Shown piece by piece: positions 55,958 to 64,000 of a DNA stretch of 64,000 nucleotides. The stretch comes from DASQZK01 sp963764345 (lineage in GTDB: Bacteria > Bacteroidota > Bacteroidia > Bacteroidales > GCA-2748055), in contig CAVXSF010000015.1 of the NCBI GenBank assembly GCA_963764345.1, positions 124,001 through 188,000 on the forward strand, read 5' to 3'. Numbering within the stretch: the first letter of the stretch is position 1; the number at the start of each line of letters is the position of its first letter. A program made the translations under genes and the position numbers. The notes beneath the pieces are model-generated. The model was not told where the DNA came from. It saw only the letters and a program-made list of their open reading frames with translations, and did no database searches.

Positions 55958-56787
55958 CTATGAAACTGATAAAACAAATTCAGAACATCAACTATACCGA
56001 TTCCGGTAATTTCTTCCTGCTTGCGGGACCCTGTGTCGTTGAAAGTGAGGAGATCGTGATGCAGGTGGCGGAGGCTGTACTGAAAATATCCGACACATTG
56101 CATATTCCATATATATTTAAGGCGTCATACAGGAAAGCCAACCGTTCAAGGCTGGATTCCTTCACTGGTGTCGGCGATGAAAAGGCACTTAAGCTCCTGA
56201 GGAAAGTACGAGAAACCTTCAGTCTTCCCGTGGTGACCGATGTCCACACCACCGAAGAAGCACGGATGGCAGCAGAATATGTCGATGTTCTTCAGATCCC
56301 GGCCTTCCTGTGCCGTCAGACAGATTTACTGGTGGCTGCCGCAAAGACGGGCCGCTTTGTGAATATCAAGAAGGGACAGTTTCTTTCACCGGAAGCCATG
56401 CAGTTTGCCATAACCAAGGTAGAGGAATCGGGGAATGACAAGGTCATGATCACCGAAAGAGGAACTACCTTCGGCTACCAGGATCTCATCGTGGATTTCC
56501 GGGGTATACCGGTGATGAAAAGCTTTGGCAAGCCGGTTGTCCTGGATATCACGCATTCACTCCAGCAGCCCAACCAGCCAAGTGGTGTTACCGGAGGAAG
56601 ACCTGACTTAGTTGAGACCATTGCCCGTGCAGGGATCGTCACCGGCGTTGACGGTATTTTTATTGAAACCCATCCCGATCCGGCCAAAGCTCTATCTGAC
56701 GGTGCCAATATGCTGAACCTTAAATATCTTGAAAGTTTGCTCATAAATCTGACAAGAATACGTGAAGTTGTCCTAAATTTGAAATAA
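55954..56787 (+). CDS. kdsA: 3-deoxy-8-phosphooctulonate synthase (Kdo-8-P synthase)
   Basis: A 277-residue enzyme joining arabinose-5-phosphate and phosphoenolpyruvate to Kdo-8-phosphate, the precursor of the lipid A-linked Kdo sugar. Visible family motifs are FLLAGPCVVES, FKASYRKANRS, TDVHTTEEA, QIPAFLCRQTDLL, NIKKGQFLSPE, and GIFIETHPDPAKALSDGAN. The Cys in FLCRQTD matches no certain metal ligand by eye, so I leave metal dependence open. The ATGA overlap with rarA indicates coupled translation; ATG 55960 is an alternative start. It supports a lipopolysaccharide-bearing cell. Confidence 0.96.
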   Translation: MTMKLIKQIQNINYTDSGNFFLLAGPCVVESEEIVMQVAEAVLKISDTLHIPYIFKASYRKANRSRLDSFTGVGDEKALKLLRKVRETFSLPVVTDVHTTEEARMAAEYVDVLQIPAFLCRQTDLLVAAAKTGRFVNIKKGQFLSPEAMQFAITKVEESGNDKVMITERGTTFGYQDLIVDFRGIPVMKSFGKPVVLDITHSLQQPNQPSGVTGGRPDLVETIARAGIVTGVDGIFIETHPDPAKALSDGANMLNLKYLESLLINLTRIREVVLNLK

Positions 56788-56923
56788 ATTGTTTATCCTG
56801 TCAATCAACAGATATATTGTTAAACAAAAAGGTCCTCGTTCATAACAATTCTATGCGGTCATGCCGGATTTTATCTCCGGGGATGCATCTCTATTTCAGA
56901 ACTGACCTAAAAAAAATCAACCC

Positions 56924-57664
56924 ATGAAAAAAATTATCTCTTCATTGTCTGTGATCTTATTCCTCGGATCCTTTTCACTTTATGCCCAGAATCTTGACAA
57001 AATTCTGGATAGCTATTATGATGCTATCGGTATGAGTACCCTGTTAAAAACGAAAACAATTGCCATGAAGGGCAAGATTCTTCAGTCTGACATGGAACTT
57101 CCCATGGAGATGTACCAGAAACGTCCGAATAAACTGCGTATGGAAGCTGAAATCCAGGGTGCTAAGTTTATTCAGGTCTTCGACGGAAAAGACGGCTGGG
57201 CTGTTATGCCATGGACCGGCAGTACAGAACCCCAGTCACTTAACGATGATCAGATCAAAAATATTAAGCAGATGGCCGACTTTGAAGGGGATTTGTATAA
57301 CTGGAAAGAAAAAGGTTATGATGTGACCCTGGAGGGAGAGGAAGATATGGAAGGTACACCGGTTTACAAAATTAAGCTGCTGAAACCTGATGGGGACCAG
57401 TTCATCTATTATCTGGATAAAGACAATTTTGTGGTGTTGAAAGTAGATGCAAAAATAAAAGTACAGGGTACACCCGTTGAAGGGTCGACTTTCTTCAGTA
57501 ATTTTAAGACGATTGACAGCATGATTATGCCCTTTAGTATCGAATCGCGGGTGAACGGTAAGGTTGTAAGCCAGATTGAGATCGACTCCATTGATGTAAA
57601 CAAAGACATTGATGATGCCATTTTTGAAAAACCTCTTTCTGACAAGCAAATTGCCAAGCCATGA
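56924..57664 (+). CDS. Exported LolA-like outer-membrane lipoprotein-sorting protein
   Basis: A 246-residue protein with a signal peptide (MKKIISSLSVILFLGSFSLYA, written as MKKIISSLSVILFLG and SFSLYAQ). The mature part has the half-barrel pattern of LolA/LolB-like proteins (GKILQSDMELPMEMYQKRPN, VFDGKDGWAVMPW, YYLDKDNFVVLKVDAKI). This group is widespread in Bacteroidota and often precedes peptidases or propeller proteins. It ends in an ATGA overlap with the BNR propeller gene, so the two products probably act together in the envelope. The exact cargo is unknown. Confidence 0.8.
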   Translation: MKKIISSLSVILFLGSFSLYAQNLDKILDSYYDAIGMSTLLKTKTIAMKGKILQSDMELPMEMYQKRPNKLRMEAEIQGAKFIQVFDGKDGWAVMPWTGSTEPQSLNDDQIKNIKQMADFEGDLYNWKEKGYDVTLEGEEDMEGTPVYKIKLLKPDGDQFIYYLDKDNFVVLKVDAKIKVQGTPVEGSTFFSNFKTIDSMIMPFSIESRVNGKVVSQIEIDSIDVNKDIDDAIFEKPLSDKQIAKP

Positions 57665-60600
57665 TACGGAATAAATTTAAAGGGTTACTCTTTCTCTGTC
57701 TGATCCTGTATTTCCTGCCAGAACAGATGCAGGCACAGGAAAATCAGGAAATAACTTCCAGTACTATAGGTGTGCTAAGAGCCAGGCACATCGGACCTGC
57801 CACCATGAGTGGAAGAGTTGCAGCTCTTGACGCCGTCAGGAAGGATCCTCTGGTCATATACGTTGGTTCGGCAGGGGGAGGTATCTGGAAGTCAATCAAC
57901 GGCGGTGTTCAGTTCAAAGCCGTTTTTGATAATCACGTACAATCCATTGGTGCCATTACGATTGACCAGTCTCATCCCGATACCGTCTGGGCCGGCAGTG
58001 GTGAAAGCTGGGTCAGAAATTCCGTCTCAGTGGGCGACGGAGTGTACAAAACCACCGACGGAGGGGATAACTGGAAAAATACGGGACTTGACAGTACGGA
58101 ACATATAGCCAGGATAGTCATTAACCCCGATCATCCGGATATCGTATATGTTGCTGCTCTCGGTCACCTCTGGGACGCTAACAGTCAAAGAGGGGTATTT
58201 CGCACAACCGATGGTGGCCAGACCTGGAAGAAGGTTTTGTACATCGATGAAAATACAGGTTGTTCCGATATTGCTATCAACCCGGAAAACCCCGATATAC
58301 TGGTTGCCGGCATGTGGGATTTTCGCCGTACTCCTTATAACTTCCGTTCCGGAGGGCCGGGAAGCGGATTATATATGTCCAGGGATGGAGGTGAAACATG
58401 GCAAAAGCTGACCAAAGGACTGCCTGCTCCGCCCCTGGGAAGAATTGCCGTCGGAATATCCCCTGTGAAGACATCAATGATCTATGCCCTGATCGAAGCC
58501 GAAAAGGAAGGAGGACTTTACCGTTCCGATGATAATGGAGTGTCGTGGAAGCTGATGAACAAAACAGCCCCGATCATCGAACGCCCTTTTTACTTTTCAC
58601 AAATATATCCTGATCCCAGTGGATACCTTCCGTGTATACAAACCCTCGACCATGCTGCATGTGAGTGATGACGGAGGGGAGAAGTTCAGGATTGCCTATG
58701 TGAACGGGGGCAATGTACATCCCGACGAGCATGCCCTCTGGATTGGATCCGGTGATAACAGACTCCTTTACCTCGGAACAGACGGCGGTGTATACAAATC
58801 TATTGACAAGGGAAAAACATGGATCCTGATGCGGGACCTTCCCCTTTCCCAGTTTTATCATGTAAGTGTCGATATGCAGGATCCGTATCATGTGTACGGA
58901 GGACTGCAGGATAACGGATCATGGATGGGGCCTGCCAGAGCTGTCAACGGCATCACGAATTCCGACTGGAAAAGTATTGGTTTCGGTGACGGATTCTATG
59001 CTTCTGCCGATGCGTACGACAACAATATTCTATACTGGCAGTGGCAGGGAGGTAATTTCGTACGGTATTATAAAAATACAGGTGAAACCAAAGAGATCAG
59101 ACCCTATGCCGACGAGAAAACGGGCAAACTCAGATGGAACTGGAATTCTGCCATTGCCTTCAGTCCAACCACTCGTGCTATGTATGTCGGATCACAATAC
59201 CTTTGGAAATCGGAGGACCGTGGTGACACGTGGAAAAAGATTTCTCCCGACCTTACGACCAATGACACATCCCTTACCAGGCAGGAAGAATCGGGAGGTA
59301 TCACCATCGATAATTCCTCTGCCGAAAATTACTGTACCATCTACACCATCGCAGAAAGCCCGCTTGACCCCGGGATTATCTGGGCAGGTACTGATGATGG
59401 CAACCTGCAGGTCACCAATGACGGCGGAAAGACGTGGTCCAATGTTGCCGTAAATATTCATGACCTTCCCGGGCATACCTGGTGTTCCTCTGTTGAGCCG
59501 TCCCGCTTTGACAAACATACTGTCTTTGTCACTTTCGACGGGCACCGTTCCGGAGATATGAAGCCGTACCTGTACAAATCAACCGATGACGGAAAAACCT
59601 TTACTTCACTAATGACTAAAGATGTTGACGGGTACTGCTTTGATGTGCTTCAGGATCCTGTCAGATCTGACTTATTATTCCTCGGCACAGAACAAGGTTT
59701 ATATACGACCCTCGATGGCGGTAAACACTGGGTCAGGTTTGAAGGCAACTTCCCCAGGGTGGCTGTCAGGGAAATAGCCATACAGCCTCGTGAAAACGAC
59801 CTGGTGCTGGCCACCCATGGCAGGGGTATATTTATTATTGATGATATTACGCCGCTCAGGGCACTTAACAATGACATTCTTGACAAAGACCTGGTATTTT
59901 TGCCATCCAGACCTTATCTGATCGGGAATTCTCAACAGAACCAGGACTTTGGCGGAGATGATGAATTTATCGGAACAAACCCTGCCGACGGTGTTTTCAT
60001 TACCTACTATATGAAAAAGCGGCATATCTTCGGTGATATGCACATCGAGATCCGGGACTCCACCGGACAAAACCTTCTGGCTACCATTCCTGCCGGGAAA
60101 AGAAAGGGGTTAAACCGTGAAGTATGGACGCCGAGGGAAAAGCCTCCTAAGGTGCCGGCTTCAAACAATCTGGTCCCTTCGGCTCTTTCAGGCCCCGCGT
60201 ATCTTCCCGGTGCATATACTGTTAAGATAGTCAAGGGTAATAACAGCTACACGGGCAGAATAACTCTGAAATACGATCCTAAATTGCCGTATACGGAGGA
60301 GGACAGGGAAATACAGTTGACTGCACTCAGGAGGTCATACAGGTTACTCGAAGATCTGGCCTTCACCGATGCAAAGATCACATCAGTTGCGGACCAGGTT
60401 AAAAAATATGCAGCAACTGAAGGGATGAAGAAAAGTACGGTAAAAAAACTATTGGCATATGCTGAGAAACTGGATGTTTTACACAAGAGCCTCGTAGCCA
60501 CAAAAACAGGAGGGATAACGGGAGAAGAACAGCTACGGGAAAAACTTTCCGATGTCTATGGTGCGTTGTTGCGGTATTCCGGCCGTCCCACGAATTCGCA

Positions 60601-60763
60601 AATGAAACGGCTGGATGTTCTTGATGATGAGCTGCATGTTAAGCAGCTTGATACGGAAAGCTTACTGGGACCGGAGCTGCTGCTGATAAACAAAATGGTG
60701 ACCAAAGACGGCAAACAGCCGTTAACTGTACTGACGCTGGAGCAGTTCAATGCCAGGAAGTAA
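57661..60763 (+). CDS. Exported BNR/VPS10-like propeller protein, frameshifted near 58618
   Basis: The first frame starts MIRNKFKGLLFLCLILYF with a signal sequence and runs through sialidase-type repeats (GGGIWKSINGG, GVYKTTDGGDNW, GVFRTTDGGQTW, GLYMSRDGGETW) to FYFSQIYPDPSG, then stops at 58668. The adjoining frame takes over at VDTFRVYKPSTMLHVSDDGG and continues with more Asp-box repeats to 60763, ending with a helical C-terminal domain. Removing the A at 58618 makes one protein of about 1,033 residues, the usual size for this sortilin-like family. The same-strand LolA-like gene overlaps by four bases. Function is unknown; such proteins are secreted. Confidence 0.85.
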
Positions 60764-60792
60764 TGCGATACTCTTTGTTAAAAACCATATAA

Positions 60793-60820
60793 AAGAAGCC
60801 GTCCTCTGAGACGGCTTCTT
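60793..60820. terminator. Bidirectional intrinsic terminator between BNR gene and rnpB
   Basis: An 11-bp stem, AAGAAGCCGTC (60793-60803) with GACGGCTTCTT (60810-60820), has a six-base loop. On the minus strand it ends in CTTTTATATGG just after RNase P RNA; on the plus strand it follows the BNR stop. Confidence 0.8.
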
Positions 60821-60829
60821 CTATATTAT

Positions 60830-61176
60830 GGCAGCCGGCCTGTAAGCCAGGTTCTGTATCCCGTGAAAGCGGGATCCCTGTCATTTATCTATGCGACCTA
60901 CCCCCCGGCATCGGGCGGGCAGCCCTCAAACGCCGGTATACATGGTCTTACAACCCGCAAGGCGAACGGCTCCGGATGTCACCACCCGGACCGGTGAGCT
61001 CTTACCTCACCTTTTCACCCTTATCCCGACGTTACCGTGGAACGTCGGGACGGTTATTTTCTGTTCCGCTGCTATGCCCTCACGAGACATCTTCCTTTCA
61101 GAAGTACGGTGCCCTTTGTTGCCCGGACTTTCCTCCCCGTAAAAAGATACGGAGGCGACAGAGCGGCCTGCTGCCA
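60830..61176 (-). ncRNA. rnpB: RNase P RNA
   Basis: The catalytic RNA that matures tRNA 5' ends. Read on the minus strand it starts GGCAGCAGGCCGC, contains the conserved GAGGAAAGTCCGGGC core near the 5' end (about 61120-61136), a long P12-like stem (CCGACGTTCC with the matching GGAACGTCGG), and ends CAGAACCTGGCTTACAGGCC then GGCTGCC. The 5' GGCAGC and 3' GGCTGCC ends and the length (about 347 nt) fit a bacterial type A RNA. A terminator follows directly. Confidence 0.95.
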
Positions 61177-61213
61177 TGACAAAATTATCAAAAAACATGC
61201 AATAACTCATGTA

Positions 61214-62242
61214 TTATTGCGGAATGATCACCATGGTGGCGCCATACCCATATTCCCGGAAGGAAGCATCCTGGTATTTCAGATCGGGATGTTTCCGGTC
61301 GAGGGTACGCCGTATCTCGTGTTTAAGTTTCCCATTGCCCACGCCGTGAATGAAGACAATACGTTTTGTTTTATGGATGATGGCAGTTTTGAGAGCTGTT
61401 TGGAACCGGCCCATCTGTATCTCCAGAATCTCACCATTGCTTATCCCCTGGTGATCGTCAATAAGGGTCTCAATATGAAGGTCCACTTCCTCGAGTTCAG
61501 ATGTCCTTAACTCTTTTTTTCGCTTCCGGTCTTTTCTCCTTTTCTTCTTTCAGTGCTATCAGCTCACTGAAATCGCCCGACAGAAGGACATTCCGTATTG
61601 TTCCTCCGCCTTTTCCCTGAAATGAATAAAGAGTAAAGATGGCTGCATCCTCATCGAGATAATCGTTTTCGGCCAGGGCACTTGCCGGAGTAAATGGCCG
61701 AGGGATCGATCTTCAGGGATACGGCTCCTGGCTTCAGGTACCTGAAGAATTGATTTCCATAGAACAACAGGCCGGCATTCAGCCTGATCACATCATCAAC
61801 GTTCGGAGTCACAAACCGTCCCAGCGAAATCTTAGTATCTGGTTCCAGCATACCATGACTGAAGATAAGTTCTTCCCCTTCTTTTGCCTGTGACAGTACA
61901 AAGTAAATATGGTATGTTGAGCTGTTGATCAGATAGGCGTTGATAACCGACTTGAGTGGATCCAGGGTAAAAGCCATGGCAATTTCCTCATCTTCAACCT
62001 GGTACTCCTTCTTCTTCCTGTGGCTCAGTGGGATCTTCTATCCTGGCCTCCAGCACCGGACGGTTTTCCGAAACCGTTTCTTTTCTCTCCTCGATTTTCA
62101 GCAGTTCCTTTAACAGCACAGGGATATCAAAACCATCCCCCGTACTCACCATGGCAGTATTCTTGTCAATAAAGGAGACGATAGTTCCTCCTCCCACATC
62201 GTTTAGAAATTTTACCTTGTCACCTGTTTTAAATGTCGTCAT
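61214..62242 (-). CDS. DUF2027-Smr domain protein, broken by three single-base frameshifts
   Basis: Three frames together encode one protein of about 341 residues. The N-terminus MTTFKTGDKVKFLNDVGGG is a KOW/SH3-like start. The middle is the DUF2027 core (MAFTLDPLKSVINAYLINSS, then FYGNQFFRYLKPGAVSLKID). The end is an Smr endonuclease-type domain (VDLHIETLIDD, IHGVGNGKLKHEIRRTL, YGYGATMVIIP). The frame slips at the CC of 62007-62008, the AAA of 61692-61694 and the T7 run of 61514-61520, and each is repaired by deleting one base. Smr domains act on branched nucleic acid or ribosome-linked mRNA, but DUF2027-Smr proteins have no settled role. Three slips in 500 bp suggest poor local sequence quality, or a decaying gene. 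Confidence 0.82.
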
Positions 62243-62348
62243 CTGAATGTAATTTGTAAGGTTCAGCGTTCTTTATAATCCGTCCGGTCAGCCTTTCGCT
62301 AAAAAAGGAAACCGGCACCAAAATTTCAGAACTTACGGCAAATTTAGC

Positions 62349-62356
62349 TATTTTTG
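62349..62356 (+). promoter_or_regulatory. -7 promoter element TATTTTTG for queA
   Basis: TATTTTTG matches TAnnTTTG exactly and lies 13 bp before ATG 62369; a TTTC 21 bp upstream may stand in for the -33 box. Transcription would begin about six bases before the start codon, so the mRNA would be nearly leaderless. Confidence 0.55.
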
Positions 62357-62368
62357 CACAGCTTTTTT

Positions 62369-63589
62369 ATGATGAACAGACCCCAGGAGATATTGTTGAG
62401 CGAATTTACCTATGATTTGCCAGAGGAGAACATTGCAAAATTCCCTTTGACTGAACGCGATCAATCCCGATTGCTCGTTTACCGCAAAGGCTTAATCAGC
62501 GAAACGAAATTCAGCAGCCTGCCGGATCTTATTGACTTGCAGCAACGGCTCGTATTCAATGACACCAGGGTGATTCATGCCAGGTTAAAATTCAGGAAGA
62601 GTTCAGGCGGACTGATTGAGATTTTCTGTCTTGAACCTCTTCAGCCGTCAGAATATCAGACTTCCTTTGCCTCAGACCATGGTGTTATATGGAAGTGTTT
62701 GGTTGGCAATGCCAGGAAATGGAAGGATGGTACGGCCCTTATCCGGGAAATCCGGCATAACGGGCAGGATGTTTGTTTCAAAGCGGAAAAGAGATTACAG
62801 GCAGGAAATGCGTTTCAAATTCAGTTCAGCTGGACTCCTGCTCAGTATACCTTCAGTGAGATACTCGGCATTTTTGGAGAGACTCCTATCCCACCCTATC
62901 TCAAACGGGAAGCAGTGCTGTCAGATTCGGAGACATACCAGACGATTTATTCTCAGGAGGAAGGCTCGGTAGCCGCGCCAACGGCAGGACTTCATTTTAC
63001 AAAGGAACTGCTAAAGAAGATTGACGCCAGAGGCATTGAAAGGCTGAATCTTACACTTCATGTAGGGGCCGGAACATTTATCCCGGTCAAGGTCGGCAAT
63101 GCAGCAGATCATCCCATGCATATTGAAAAATTCCAGGTGACAGCCAGGGTTCTTGAACTGCTTGCCCGTGATGACAAAGAGATCCTTTCCACGGGAACAA
63201 CAACCTGCAGAACCCTTGAAAGCCTCTACTGGCTGGGTGTGAAAATCATGAACGGTTCTGCCGGCGGAGACAACCTCCATTTGGAGCAGTGGGAAGCATG
63301 GGATCTTCCTCAGGATATCCCCCGTGAAAAAGCACTGAACGCACTTTATAAGAGGGCGGCCGGAGAACCTGATCAGCTCCTGAAGGCTTCAACAGGAATC
63401 ATGATCACCCCGGGGTACCAATTCAGGATAATACAGGGACTGATTACGAATTTCCACCAACCATCCAGCACCCTGCTGATGCTGATTGCAGCCTTTATCG
63501 GTAATGACTGGAAGAAGGTATACGACTATGCCCTCGGACACGACTTCCGATTCCTCAGTTACGGAGACAGTTCCCTGCTTCTGCCTTAG
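62369..63589 (+). CDS. queA: S-adenosylmethionine:tRNA ribosyltransferase-isomerase (QueA)
   Basis: About 406 residues. The enzyme adds the epoxy-cyclopentanediol ring from S-adenosylmethionine to 7-deazaguanine in tRNA, making epoxyqueuosine. Signatures are LSEFTYDLPEENIAKFPL, RLVFNDTRVIHARL, GEGTFIPVKV-like GAGTFIPVKVGN, and SVAAPTAGLHFTKELL. Its length slightly exceeds the 340-360 of many homologues because of insertions, as in other Bacteroidota copies. Tandem ATGs at 62369 and 62372 are the likely start; a TTG at 62354 falls inside the -7 element. The stop (63587-63589) overlaps that of the convergent gene. Confidence 0.93.
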   Translation: MMNRPQEILLSEFTYDLPEENIAKFPLTERDQSRLLVYRKGLISETKFSSLPDLIDLQQRLVFNDTRVIHARLKFRKSSGGLIEIFCLEPLQPSEYQTSFASDHGVIWKCLVGNARKWKDGTALIREIRHNGQDVCFKAEKRLQAGNAFQIQFSWTPAQYTFSEILGIFGETPIPPYLKREAVLSDSETYQTIYSQEEGSVAAPTAGLHFTKELLKKIDARGIERLNLTLHVGAGTFIPVKVGNAADHPMHIEKFQVTARVLELLARDDKEILSTGTTTCRTLESLYWLGVKIMNGSAGGDNLHLEQWEAWDLPQDIPREKALNALYKRAAGEPDQLLKASTGIMITPGYQFRIIQGLITNFHQPSSTLLMLIAAFIGNDWKKVYDYALGHDFRFLSYGDSSLLLP

Positions 63590-64000
63590 CGGGTACCTTC
63601 CATAATCGAAGGCGTCGTCTTTTTGGTTTTCCTGATCACGATAAGAAGGTCATCCGTAAATACCGGAAGCTTAAACTCCCCGGTATTCCTTAAACCTACC
63701 GATTTCAGATTAAGATGTCCGTTTAAAGTGAGATCAGCCGGGTTAAGAAAGCTAACCGAATATTCACCATCGGGCAGTCTGACTGACACACTCCCGGAAG
63801 TCGACACCTCCGCTGTTTTCCGGGTACAACAATACATTACCGTATAATTGCGATCGGGGGTTGACAGGGTGGTACTGACCAGGGGTTCGCTGGCTGTATT
63901 CAGCGCCGTATAGTTAGGTGACATCTCCCAGAAAGGCAGCTCGTTATAGAATTCCCGGAGGGGTTTCAGGTACTTCCATCCCGGGCCGAAGTACAGGGTA
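63586..64000 (-). CDS. C-terminal domain of a secreted glycosidase-like protein (cut by window end)
   Basis: The frame is open from the window end to TAA at 63586-63588, giving about 137 residues. It begins LYFGPGWKYLKPLREFYNEL and continues PFWEMSPNYTAL, then beta strands with VMYCCTRKTAEVS, GSVSVRLPDGEYSVSFLNP and TDDLLIVIRKTK. FWEMSPN and the PDGEYSVSFLNP type of strand resemble the putative collagen-binding domain that follows apiosidase-like (DUF4038) catalytic domains, so a glycoside hydrolase is likely but not proven without the N-terminus. It converges with queA with overlapping stop codons. Confidence 0.6.
   Translation of the reverse strand, partial: TLYFGPGWKYLKPLREFYNELPFWEMSPNYTALNTASEPLVSTTLSTPDRNYTVMYCCTRKTAEVSTSGSVSVRLPDGEYSVSFLNPADLTLNGHLNLKSVGLRNTGEFKLPVFTDDLLIVIRKTKKTTPSIMEGTR

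Noticed and set aside
58619..60763. Separate gene starting at GTG 58619
   Set aside because: It would lack a signal peptide and begin in mid-propeller; a one-base insertion in a single gene explains both frames.

Overview
The window is a 64 kb piece of a Gram-negative Bacteroidota chromosome, probably from a free-living relative of the Bacteroidales/Marinilabiliales. The clues are a TonB-dependent receptor with a carboxypeptidase-regulatory N-terminus, a LytS/LytTR pair, KdsA (lipopolysaccharide Kdo synthesis), a DUF2027-Smr protein, a PQQ dehydrogenase with an inserted cytochrome c domain, -7 elements of the TAnnTTTG type in front of several genes, and the near absence of Shine-Dalgarno sequences. 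The placement below phylum level is a guess. I found no tRNA, rRNA, CRISPR array, prophage or transposase.

Layout. 1-960: end of an unknown gene, then about 860 bp of non-coding DNA with a 9-5-9 palindrome and a long-stem, U-tract RNA candidate. 966-9142: a DNA-damage neighbourhood made of an SRAP/YedK abasic-site protein, a LON-domain protein, a LexA-like XRE-S24 repressor divergent from a Y-family polymerase, a short DnaE-like polymerase and exonuclease III. 9307-10833: a secreted TolB-like propeller. 11336-25981 (minus strand): a complete nuoA-B-CD-E-F-G-H-I-J-K-L-M-N operon for complex I including the NADH-oxidising module. 26497-35708 (plus): a Tat-exported GH116-like glycosidase, DEAD-box helicase, NhaP-type antiporter, metallophosphoesterase, methyltransferase and a barrel-like envelope protein. 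35806-46322 (minus): a membrane-anchored coiled-coil protein, a sigma54-type response regulator, a hybrid histidine kinase, a 34-bp tandem repeat, a TonB receptor, a LytTR/LytS pair and a lipoprotein. 46767-49871: a LuxR-type regulator with a degenerate receiver and a PQQ-cytochrome c lipoprotein dehydrogenase. 50378-54421 (minus): a RelA-like synthetase with a dead hydrolase domain, a DUF3820 protein and a broken outer membrane protein. 54665-60763 (plus): rarA, kdsA, a LolA-like protein and a BNR/VPS10-like propeller. 60830-62242 (minus): RNase P RNA and a DUF2027-Smr protein. 62369-64000: queA and the C-terminus of a convergent gene.

How the genes work together. The strongest functional unit is complex I. 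The most suggestive accessory unit is the 1-9 kb damage region: a self-cleaving repressor whose promoter gap carries two tandem TGATTA-N5-TAATC(A/G) dyads, a translesion polymerase with a UmuC-like clamp motif, and a DnaE-like polymerase whose PHP metal site is degraded. This resembles the ImuA-ImuB-DnaE2 mutasome but has no ImuA here, and it is flanked by two abasic-site enzymes.

Quality caveat. Five genes (xth, nuoF, an outer membrane protein, the BNR propeller and DUF2027-Smr) are broken by seven frameshifts. Each is repaired by removing one base, and key residues are conserved on both sides. I therefore read them as probable single-base insertion errors in the sequence, although real mutations cannot be excluded from the sequence alone.
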